A DNA stretch of 7,194 nucleotides from a bacterium (GCA_030673525.1 DAOVIY010000026.1:1-7194), one strand, 5' to 3'. Shown: positions 1 to 4,742, numbered from the stretch's first letter. Program-made: numbers and translations. Notes: a model not told the origin generated them from the letters alone.

Positions 1-39
1 GCATTTAATAAAAAGGTCGATAAAAAACTTTAAAATAAT

Positions 40-45
40 TATAAT
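40..45 (+). promoter_or_regulatory. Possible -10 box upstream of the small membrane protein gene
   Basis: A perfect TATAAT lies 15 bases before the ATG at 61. I see no good -35 box at the right distance in the surrounding A/T-rich sequence, so chance is a real possibility. If used, transcription would start close to the ATG and give a very short leader. Confidence 0.3.
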
Positions 46-60
46 TGGAATTTTAAAAAT

Positions 61-264
61 ATGAATAAAGCCTGGTTAATCATAGCACTTGCAATATTAG
101 TAGTGGTTATTATTATGATCGTTCGTAGCGCAGGAGAACCAACCGTGGTTCCTGATACAACAACTACTACTGAAGAAGTTGTTATCGATGATATTTTACC
201 TGTAGATGACGAAGCGATTGATGCTAATGGAGAAGTTTTGGAGGATGAGGAAATTATTGAATAA
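61..264 (+). CDS. Small single-pass membrane protein with acidic tail
   Basis: This 67-residue protein is not one I recognise. Residues about 5-21 form one strongly hydrophobic helix after a short N-terminus with one lysine, followed by an arginine at 22, which suggests a membrane anchor. The remainder is a low-complexity, probably disordered tail with a run of five threonines (33-37) and about sixteen Asp/Glu residues up to the C-terminus. No cysteine lipobox is visible, so it is unlikely to be a lipoprotein, and there is no obvious signal-peptidase site. By the positive-inside rule topology is ambiguous; the acidic tail may face outward. The ATG start has no clear Shine-Dalgarno, only GGAA about ten bases upstream. 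A strong terminator begins 13 bases after the stop, so the gene is probably the last or only gene of its transcript. The role is unknown. Confidence 0.65.
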   Translation: MNKAWLIIALAILVVVIIMIVRSAGEPTVVPDTTTTTEEVVIDDILPVDDEAIDANGEVLEDEEIIE

Positions 265-276
265 GTAAAATTTTTC

Positions 277-320
277 AAAAGGATCCATTATATTTAATAT
301 AATGGATCCTTTTATTTACA
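277..320 (+). terminator. Intrinsic terminator after the small membrane protein gene
   Basis: A perfect 17-bp inverted repeat (arms 277-293 and 297-313) with a three-base loop is followed by a T-rich tract. It closes the first transcription unit. The stem also begins with four A residues, so it could act on transcripts from the other strand. Confidence 0.9.
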
Positions 321-327
321 CATAAAG

Positions 328-336
328 TTATCCACA
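328..336 (+). promoter_or_regulatory. DnaA-box-like site TTATCCACA, copy 1
   Basis: TTATCCACA exactly matches the high-affinity DnaA box consensus known from E. coli oriC. It sits seven bases upstream of the -35 element at 344. The same 9-mer occurs at the same distance from the paralogous promoter on the minus strand (4021-4013). DnaA binding here is inferred from the match and its conservation between the two copies; no other exact copy was noticed in the window. Confidence 0.5.
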
Positions 337-343
337 ATGGAAC

Positions 344-371
344 TTGACAAGATTTGAATGTTTGCTATACT
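344..371 (+). promoter_or_regulatory. Strong sigma-70-type promoter of hairpin RNA copy 1
   Basis: A perfect -35 TTGACA (344-349) is separated by 16 bases from TATACT (366-371). The -10 is preceded by TGC, which forms an extended -10. This is the best promoter in the window, and it is duplicated with the same spacing at 4005-3978 on the minus strand. The expected start point is about 377-379, at the base of the hairpin that follows. Confidence 0.85.
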
Positions 372-375
372 AAAA

Positions 376-436
376 ATGCTGTCGTTTGGATAGATTTATA
401 GCTTGCTATTTATCTTGAAAAGCGACAGCATTTTTT
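376..436 (+). ncRNA. Candidate small hairpin RNA, copy 1
   Basis: The predicted transcript begins just after the promoter at 344-371 and ends in a run of six T residues (431-436), giving about 60 nt. Its basal stem pairs 376-384 with 423-431, and the A and T runs could extend it to 13 bp. An inner hairpin pairs 392-402 with 405-415 around a symmetrical UU/UU internal loop. It is capped by CUUG (402-405) closed by a G-C pair, the known stable form of that tetraloop. The whole RNA is therefore both product and terminator. Copy 2 at 3974-3911 preserves the architecture with matched changes in the stem. No coding capacity is apparent. The function is unknown and the family is not one I can name. 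Confidence 0.65.
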
Positions 437-615
437 ATTGTATATTGTATTCAGTTTATCTTGGAGGTTATAATATTTTTGAAGGTCAAGATAGAACTAA
501 ATAGATTTTGTTATAAGTTACAATGTATAATCTAATTTCCCGTGCCTAAAATAACTGTTGCCAAGGCAAAAAGGTAAAGATAAAAGTAGAAAAAGAATAA
601 GCTTCACAAAATTTT
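437..615 (+). other. Intergenic stretch with only tiny open frames
   Basis: No convincing gene is present. There is an 18-codon frame starting TTG at 479 and stopping at 533-535, eleven bases after a GGAGG. There is also a 19-codon, strongly basic frame starting TTG at 558 (product begins MPRQKGKDKSRK) whose stop at 615-617 touches the terminator stem. A third frame, GTG at 542, stops after 11 codons. A short inverted repeat TTGCC-AA-GGCAA lies at 558-569. Because a strong terminator follows, the stretch is probably transcribed, either as a small RNA, a micro-ORF or a decayed gene. Confidence 0.35.
445..474 (+). promoter_or_regulatory. Possible promoter of a short transcript
   Basis: TTGTAT (445-450), an 18-base spacer and a perfect TATAAT (469-474) could start an RNA near 481 running to the terminator at 616-645. 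A second TATAAT at 526-531 lacks a fitting -35. A GGAGG at 463-467 overlaps this promoter; as a ribosome binding site it would need an upstream start. The A/T richness keeps confidence low. Confidence 0.3.
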
Positions 616-650
616 AACAGGGCTGATATTGTTATCAGCCCTGTTTTAGT
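616..650 (+). terminator. Intrinsic terminator upstream of ychF
   Basis: A perfect 13-bp inverted repeat (616-628 with 633-645), GC-rich in the middle, has a four-base loop and is followed by a short T-rich tail. It separates whatever is transcribed from the left from the ychF operon, so ychF needs its own promoter. Confidence 0.85.
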
Positions 651-654
651 TTAT

Positions 655-677
655 AATTGAAATATATTATTTCAATT
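655..677 (+). promoter_or_regulatory. Perfect palindrome ahead of ychF, possible operator
   Basis: Two 10-base arms (655-664 and 668-677) flank a three-base centre. All but one base pair per arm is A/T. It lies just upstream of the putative ychF -35 at 687, where a dimeric regulator could bind. It also begins at the TTG that would extend ychF upstream, which argues against that start. Function is unproven. Confidence 0.3.
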
Positions 678-686
678 TTAACGTTC

Positions 687-713
687 TTGAACGAAGCGAA
701 AGGTTATTATAAT
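687..713 (+). promoter_or_regulatory. Putative ychF operon promoter
   Basis: TTGAAC (687-692), a slightly short 15-base spacer and a perfect TATAAT (708-713) precede the ATG at 723 by only nine bases. Transcription would start at about 719-722, giving a leaderless or nearly leaderless mRNA. This agrees with the absence of a Shine-Dalgarno at a normal distance. The terminator at 616-645 makes a promoter in this gap necessary. Confidence 0.45.
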
Positions 714-722
714 ATAAATTTT

Positions 723-1739
723 ATGAATCTCTCTATTGGTATTATTGGTTTACCAAATGTTGGAAAATCCACTCTTTTTAAACTTTTAACAAAGCAGGAA
801 GTTAATATTGCTAATTATCCATTTACCACTATTGATCCCAATGTGGCTGTTGTTTCAGTAGCTGATGAAAGATTGGAAAAAATAACTCAAATAAGCAAGC
901 CAGAAAAAGTAATTCCTGCTGTAATTGAATTTTTTGATATTGCAGGATTAGTAAAAGGAGCTAATAAAGGAGAAGGTTTAGGAAATCAATTTTTAGCTCA
1001 AATTCGTGAGGCCAATGCTATAGTACAAGTAGTCCGTTGTTTTTTAAAAGAAACCGTAGCCCATATAGAAGGTGGCATAGATCCCCAAAGAGATATTGAG
1101 GTAGTTAATACCGAATTAGTTTTAAAAGATTTAGAAACTGTAGAAAAAAGAATAAATAAAATTGAAGGAGAGGCTCGGGCGGGAAATAAAGATATTACCA
1201 AAGAATTAGAAATATTAAATCAGATAAAGAATTTATTAAATCAGGGTAGTCTTTTAGTAAATTTTTTAAGTGAGGAATTATTAGAAAATTCAGCAGTGAA
1301 AGATTTAAATTTTTTGACAGCCAAAAAACAGATTTTTTTATTTAACGGCGAAGACAAGGATGTTCCAAAAGAAGTTATTAATTTTGTTGAACAATTAAAA
1401 AGTGAATATATTATTGCTGATTTAGAAACAAATCCGGATTTATTAGAGCTTATCAAAAAAGCCTATCAGGTTTTGGGACTTATTAGTTTTTTTACTATTG
1501 TGGGTGAAAAAGAAGCACGCGCTTGGCCTGCAAAAAAAGGCATTAAAGCTCAGGAAGCGGCAGGAATGATTCACAGTGATTTTGCTGATAAATTTATTAA
1601 AGCTGAGGTTATTAATTGGCAAAAGTTGTTAGAAGCGGATAAATGGAGCACTGCCCGCCAAAAAGGTTGGATTCAATTAGAAGGAAAAGAGTATGAAGTG
1701 CAGGATGGAGATGTTATAATATTTAAACACGGGGGATGA
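723..1739 (+). CDS. ychF: Redox-regulated ATPase / ribosome-binding YchF (OLA1 family)
   Basis: YchF is a cytosolic P-loop ATPase of the Obg superfamily (HAS subfamily) that binds ribosomes and affects translation and stress responses. The 338-residue product has the P-loop GLPNVGKST (residues 9-17), switch I around NYPFTTIDPN (31-40), and the G3-type DIAGLVKGA (72-80) with the following GEGLGNQFL. A G4-like NGED (208-211) follows, in place of the guanine-specific NKxD, which fits ATP preference. A helical insert lies at about 130-190 and a C-terminal TGS domain at about 254-337. It is about 25 residues shorter than E. coli YchF (363) but complete at both ends. I chose ATG 723; the frame stays open to a TTG at 657, but that adds 22 residues foreign to the family and overlaps a palindrome. 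It is first in an operon and overlaps the next gene by four bases. Confidence 0.96.
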   Translation: MNLSIGIIGLPNVGKSTLFKLLTKQEVNIANYPFTTIDPNVAVVSVADERLEKITQISKPEKVIPAVIEFFDIAGLVKGANKGEGLGNQFLAQIREANAIVQVVRCFLKETVAHIEGGIDPQRDIEVVNTELVLKDLETVEKRINKIEGEARAGNKDITKELEILNQIKNLLNQGSLLVNFLSEELLENSAVKDLNFLTAKKQIFLFNGEDKDVPKEVINFVEQLKSEYIIADLETNPDLLELIKKAYQVLGLISFFTIVGEKEARAWPAKKGIKAQEAAGMIHSDFADKFIKAEVINWQKLLEADKWSTARQKGWIQLEGKEYEVQDGDVIIFKHGG

Positions 1740-1996
1740 GAAAGAAATTTATATTTTATGGTCAAGTTCAAGGTGTAGGGTTTCGTTTTAGAGTTATGAT
1801 GTTAGCTAAAAAATTTGATATATTTGGTTGGATAGAAAATAATCATGATCGAAGTGTTACTTTAGTAGCAGAAGGATTAGAAGAAAATATAGAAAGTTTA
1901 GTAGATCGCTTAAAAGATTATTTTCAAAATAATATTGAAAATATAAAAGAAAGTATAGAAAAAGATGAAGGGTTAATTGATTTTGAAATAAAATGA
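1736..1996 (+). CDS. acyP: Acylphosphatase
   Basis: Acylphosphatases are small cytosolic enzymes that hydrolyse the carboxyl-phosphate bond of acyl phosphates such as acetyl phosphate or 1,3-bisphosphoglycerate. The 86-residue product has the family length. It carries the phosphate-binding signature GQVQGVGFR (9-17) with the catalytic arginine at 17, and GWIEN (31-35) with the catalytic asparagine at 35. The usual glycine in the following turn region is replaced (NNHDRS), and the C-terminal half is unusually rich in Asn, Lys and Glu. The ATG overlaps the ychF stop in an ATGA, and its own TGA overlaps the next start in the same way, so translation is probably coupled. No independent promoter is seen. 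Confidence 0.93.
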   Translation: MRKKFIFYGQVQGVGFRFRVMMLAKKFDIFGWIENNHDRSVTLVAEGLEENIESLVDRLKDYFQNNIENIKESIEKDEGLIDFEIK

Positions 1997-2343
1997 GTTT
2001 TATCAAGCGTAAAGAGAATAGAAAAAGTTTGTTTGTTTGGACCAAACATTCTCAAGTAAAGATGCGTCAGTATATGCTTTCTGAAAGTAGGGTAAAGCGG
2101 GTAATAAGAAATCCCAAAAGAGTGGAGGAAGGTATTGCTCCAAAAACTTTGGCTTCAATGCAAAAGGCTGGTTCTAAAAAACATCCTTATGAGATTTGGG
2201 TAATGTATCAACTTGTTAGTGAGCGAGGTCGTAGAATAAAAGTTATTAGCGCGTGGAAGTATCCAGGAATAACTAAACCAGGAGATCCTATTCCAATTCC
2301 ACCAGATATTTTTGAGGAAATTATTAAAGATCTTGAAATATAA
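1993..2343 (+). CDS. Small basic protein, DUF4258-like
   Basis: This 116-residue basic protein has no assignment I am sure of. Residues about 19-47 (from the KHS to VEEG) resemble the start of DUF4258-type proteins: a conserved His, a Met-Arg-rich helix, a Ser-Glu turn and a helix ending in NPKRVEEG. The middle strands (about 66-90, YEIWVMYQLV and then KVISAWKY) would complete a small alpha/beta fold of the type seen around RelE/ParE-like proteins. A proline-rich segment PGITKPGDPIPIPPD (91-105) and a short helix finish it. No antitoxin-like partner is adjacent, so toxin function is not supported. It overlaps the acylphosphatase stop by four bases (ATGA) and ends two bases before the next ATG, so it is a core operon member. 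Confidence 0.8.
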   Translation: MSFIKRKENRKSLFVWTKHSQVKMRQYMLSESRVKRVIRNPKRVEEGIAPKTLASMQKAGSKKHPYEIWVMYQLVSERGRRIKVISAWKYPGITKPGDPIPIPPDIFEEIIKDLEI

Positions 2344-2345
2344 AC

Positions 2346-3056
2346 ATGGAGAAAGAAAGATTTGAAGATTTAATAAGCCAGGTTTTAAAAAAACTTCCTT
2401 ATCGGTTCTTAAATAAATTAAAAAATATTGCCATTGTAGCGCAAAATAAACCCAGTGAATTCCAGAAACAACAATTAGGTTATTCTTCCGGTGGTTGTAT
2501 TTTAGGATTGTATGAAGGGGTTCCTCAAATTAAAAGACAACATTATAATAAAGCAACGCCAGATAAAATAACTTTATTTCAAAAGAATATTGAAAGAGCG
2601 GCAGGTAATAATAAAGAAAGAATTAAGGAAATTGTGCAAGAAACAGTTTGGCACGAAATAGCTCATCACTTTGGCATGAATGAAGAGGAAATTCAAAAGC
2701 GAGTTCAAGACAAGAAACCATTTTCTCAAAAAGATATGTTTACTTTTGATCAATTTCAACAATTAGATTTACGTGTAGCTAAAATTTTAAAAGCGGAAAA
2801 AATAGAAGAAGCAGATAAGCTTCTTATTTTGCACATTGATTTGGGTACAGAAAAGAGGCAATTAATTGCCGGTATTGCTAATGATTATTCTTTAGAAGAA
2901 TTAGAAGGCAAAAAGATTATCATTGTGGCTAATTTAGAGCCAAGAAAAATAAAGGGTTATTTAAGTCAGGGTATGCTTTTAGCAGTTGATTCTCCGCAAG
3001 GGTCTGTTTTATTAATTCCAGAAGGTGAAGTATCACCTGGCAGTAAAGTAGGATAA
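2346..3056 (+). CDS. Zincin metallopeptidase fused to tRNA-binding OB domain
   Basis: Two domains are fused in one 236-residue protein. Residues about 1-120 match the small zincin family (Zincin_1, formerly DUF1025, TTHA0227-like): an LKKLP and LKNIAI start, LGLYEGVP (53-60), a TPDKITLFQK strand (71-80) and the zinc motif HEIAHHFG (103-110), with H103 and H107 as ligands, E104 as base and an acidic stretch just after. Residues about 135-236 match the tRNA-binding domain found in CsaA, Arc1p/EMAPII and the MetRS C-terminus: LDLRVAKIL, ADKLLIL, RQLIAGIA, VANLEPRKIKG and SQGMLLAV. The linker is about 15 residues and the frame is continuous. It starts two bases after the preceding stop and lies in the ychF operon. 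One inference is a peptidase delivered to tRNA or ribosome-related substrates; alternatively the OB fold is a dimerisation module. It is not a MetRS, since no catalytic core is present. Confidence 0.9.
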   Translation: MEKERFEDLISQVLKKLPYRFLNKLKNIAIVAQNKPSEFQKQQLGYSSGGCILGLYEGVPQIKRQHYNKATPDKITLFQKNIERAAGNNKERIKEIVQETVWHEIAHHFGMNEEEIQKRVQDKKPFSQKDMFTFDQFQQLDLRVAKILKAEKIEEADKLLILHIDLGTEKRQLIAGIANDYSLEELEGKKIIIVANLEPRKIKGYLSQGMLLAVDSPQGSVLLIPEGEVSPGSKVG

Positions 3057-3060
3057 AAAT

Positions 3061-3909
3061 ATGAAAAAATTATATGTTATTAATAGTTTAGGAATAAAAG
3101 AACCTTTTTCATGGAAAAAGATTTGTAATGGTGCTGAACGAGTTGGCGCTTCAAAGGCGTTAGCAAAAGAAATTGCCACTATTATTGAGAGAGAAGCATA
3201 TCCTGGAATAACCACAAAAGAAATCTTTCAACGAGTTGAACAAATTTTATCAAAAGAATATCCTCGCGGTAGAATTCGTTTTAGATTGAAAGAAGCAATG
3301 AGACGCTTAGGTCCAAGTGGTTTTCCATTTGAAAAATATGTTGGAGGGATTTTAACGCAATTAGGTTTTTCCATTGAACTTAATCGATATATGGAAGGGC
3401 AATGTGTTCGTCATGAAATTGATTTTTTAGCCAAAGAGAAAAAATATTTTTTAATTGGAGAGTGTAAATATCATAGTTTGCCAGGGGGAAGGGTGGATTT
3501 AAAAGTTGGTTTAATTCATTGTGCTCGCTTTTTAGATTTGAAATCAGGTAATTCTTTTGCAGAAATTAAATCAGAAAAACTAAAAATACGACCGATTATT
3601 GTAACAAATACTAAATTTACAAGCAAAATAATTAAATATGCTAAGTGTGCTGGTATAGATTTATTAGGGTGGAAATATCCAGAACTAAGAGGGTTAGAGT
3701 ATGTGATTGAATCAGAAAGATTTTACCCAATTACTATTCTTCCGTCTTTAACCAATAATTTATTAGAAATATTTTATCAGCAAAAATTAATGTTGGTTCA
3801 GGATTTATTAAAGATAAATGTAGTAAAGTTTTCAAAAAAGACGAGAATTCCCGAAAAAAAGATCTCTGCCATCAAAAGAGAGGCAGAGATATTGTTATTA
3901 GAAGAATAG
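3061..3909 (+). CDS. ATP-cone / PD-(D/E)XK nuclease / HhH protein
   Basis: The 282-residue product appears to have three parts. Residues 1-82 look like an ATP-cone: a short VIN-SLGIKEPFSWKKI opening, two helices, and TTKEIFQRVEQIL. This nucleotide-sensing module is best known from NrdR and ribonucleotide reductase. Residues about 85-205 resemble a Mrr-like restriction endonuclease core, with E91 in FEKYV, D121 in HEIDFLA and E134-C-K136 in GECKY forming a plausible PD-(D/E)XK site. Residues about 234-280 read as a helix-hairpin-helix, LMLVQDLLKI to the terminal helix. The protein is probably cytosolic and DNA-acting, with activity perhaps gated by nucleotide level. It is the last gene of the operon, four bases after the previous stop, with a weak AGGA eight bases before the ATG. 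No methyltransferase is nearby, so a classic restriction-modification role is unsupported. Confidence 0.85.
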   Translation: MKKLYVINSLGIKEPFSWKKICNGAERVGASKALAKEIATIIEREAYPGITTKEIFQRVEQILSKEYPRGRIRFRLKEAMRRLGPSGFPFEKYVGGILTQLGFSIELNRYMEGQCVRHEIDFLAKEKKYFLIGECKYHSLPGGRVDLKVGLIHCARFLDLKSGNSFAEIKSEKLKIRPIIVTNTKFTSKIIKYAKCAGIDLLGWKYPELRGLEYVIESERFYPITILPSLTNNLLEIFYQQKLMLVQDLLKINVVKFSKKTRIPEKKISAIKREAEILLLEE

Positions 3910-3910
3910 T

Positions 3911-3974
3911 AAAAAATGCTACTGTCTTTTGAAACTAAATAGCAAGCTATTCAATTTCTCTAGACAGTAGCATT
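3911..3974 (-). ncRNA. Candidate small hairpin RNA, copy 2
   Basis: Read on the minus strand, the predicted RNA runs from about 3973 to a six-U end at 3916-3911. The basal stem is a perfect 13 bp (3974-3962 with 3927-3915). After a small AGA/AAA internal loop, the inner stem 3958-3946 pairs with 3943-3931 with two wobbles. It is capped by the same G(CUUG)C loop as copy 1, in the same 5'-AUAGCUUGCUAU context. Compared with copy 1 the basal stem has a matched three-base insertion in both arms and a swapped pair at its inner end. It ends one base from the stop codon of the converging nuclease gene. On the plus strand the hairpin lacks a T tract. Confidence 0.65.
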
Positions 3975-3977
3975 GGT

Positions 3978-4005
3978 AGTATAGCAAACATTTAAAGCTT
4001 GTCAA
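3978..4005 (-). promoter_or_regulatory. Strong promoter of hairpin RNA copy 2
   Basis: On the minus strand TTGACA (4005-4000), 16 bases and TATACT (3983-3978) with a preceding TGC form the same extended -10 promoter as copy 1. The 48-base block 4024-3977 matches 325-372 at 44 positions without gaps. Confidence 0.85.
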
Positions 4006-4012
4006 GTCCTAT

Positions 4013-4021
4013 TGTGGATAA
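4013..4021 (-). promoter_or_regulatory. DnaA-box-like site TTATCCACA, copy 2
   Basis: An exact TTATCCACA on the minus strand sits seven bases upstream of the copy 2 -35 element, as in copy 1. It also lies about 50 bases upstream of the plus-strand glycerophosphodiesterase gene, so binding here could affect both directions. DnaA binding is inferred. Confidence 0.5.
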
Positions 4022-4043
4022 CTTATAAAGAGGATAATTTATT

Positions 4044-4069
4044 AAAAATTTAACATAAAAATTTAACAT
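4044..4069 (+). repeat. Perfect tandem 13-base repeat before the GDPD gene
   Basis: AAAAATTTAACAT occurs twice head to tail (4044-4056 and 4057-4069), ending one base before the ATG at 4071. It may be a slippage duplication in the leader or a paired binding site. It contains no ribosome binding site. Confidence 0.75.
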
Positions 4070-4070
4070 T

Positions 4071-4742
4071 ATGCTTAAAATTGCTCATCGTGGTGCTTCT
4101 GGTTATAAACTAGAAAATACAAGAACATCATTTAAAGAAGCCTTAAGATTAAAAACAGATGGAGTGGAATTTGATGTTCGGTTGACTAAAGATAAAAAGA
4201 TTGTAGTTATTCATGACAAAAATCTAAAAAGACTAACAGGCCATAGTGGATTAGTTGGGAGTTTAACTTTAAAACAAATAAGAAAAATAAAATACAAAAA
4301 TGGGGATAATATTCTTACATTGGCAGAAGTTTTTAAAATATTAAACAACAAATGTGTTTGCAAGATTGATTTAAAGGAAGATGGAATGGAGGAAAAGATA
4401 ATAAAATTTATTAAAAAAAGACACTTAGAGAAGAGAGTGATTATTACGACAGAATCTTCTTCTATTGCCAGAAAGATTAGAAAAATCTCTTCTGACATAA
4501 AGCTGTCATTAGGAGGTCTAAAAAAAAGAATGAAAGCAGAAAGGATTGTTAGAAGCGTAAAGAATGTTAAGGCAGATATTATAAGTCCTCATTATTCTAT
4601 TATAAGCAAAAAATTAATTAGAGAGGTTCGTAAAAACGGTTTACTTATTGATGCTTATACGGTAAATAAGAAAAAAGACATAGCAAAAATGAAAAAATTA
4701 GGGGTTGATATGATTACAACTGATTATCCTGATAGATTATAA
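4071..4742 (+). CDS. Glycerophosphodiester phosphodiesterase, cytoplasmic
   Basis: GDPD enzymes hydrolyse glycerophosphodiesters to sn-glycerol 3-phosphate and an alcohol, recycling phospholipid head groups. The 223-residue protein has the TIM-barrel family signatures in order: AHRGAS (5-10) with H6 and R7, LENT (14-17), VEFDVRLTKD (32-41) with metal ligands E33 and D35, and VIHDKNLKRLTG (46-57) with H48. The C-terminal DAYTVN and GVDMITTDYP complete the barrel. The third acidic ligand, normally Glu in an ExK motif, appears as Asp in KIDLK (98-102), a conservative but unusual change. There is no signal peptide or membrane helix. It is Lys/Ile-rich. No Shine-Dalgarno is seen; two 13-base repeats occupy the leader. 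It starts a new unit after the minus-strand RNA and may be cotranscribed with the next gene 38 bases on. Family assignment is firm, substrate is not. Confidence 0.94.
   Translation: MLKIAHRGASGYKLENTRTSFKEALRLKTDGVEFDVRLTKDKKIVVIHDKNLKRLTGHSGLVGSLTLKQIRKIKYKNGDNILTLAEVFKILNNKCVCKIDLKEDGMEEKIIKFIKKRHLEKRVIITTESSSIARKIRKISSDIKLSLGGLKKRMKAERIVRSVKNVKADIISPHYSIISKKLIREVRKNGLLIDAYTVNKKKDIAKMKKLGVDMITTDYPDRL

Noticed and set aside
555..570. Similarity of GCCAAGGCA to the SRP RNA 3' arm
   Set aside because: The diagnostic GGUC and GGAAG internal-loop elements of SRP RNA are missing, and no long pairing surrounds it.
657..722. Upstream TTG start adding 22 residues to YchF
   Set aside because: The extension is unlike any YchF N-terminus and overlaps a palindrome and the putative promoter. 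ATG 723 gives the canonical start just before the P-loop.
998..1456. Minus-strand open frames within ychF
   Set aside because: Low-complexity translations opposite a well-matched conserved gene; they are antisense shadows without start signals.
1993..2343. Toxin of a toxin-antitoxin pair
   Set aside because: No antitoxin-like gene lies next to it; both neighbours are identified as an enzyme and a peptidase fusion, with overlapping or very tight junctions typical of an operon.
3061..3909. Restriction-modification system
   Set aside because: No methyltransferase or specificity gene is in the window; the ATP-cone and operon context point elsewhere.
325..4024. The repeated units as transposon ends or MITEs
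   Set aside because: Neither copy has terminal inverted repeats or target duplications of its own, no transposase lies between them, and the divergence pattern follows RNA pairing.
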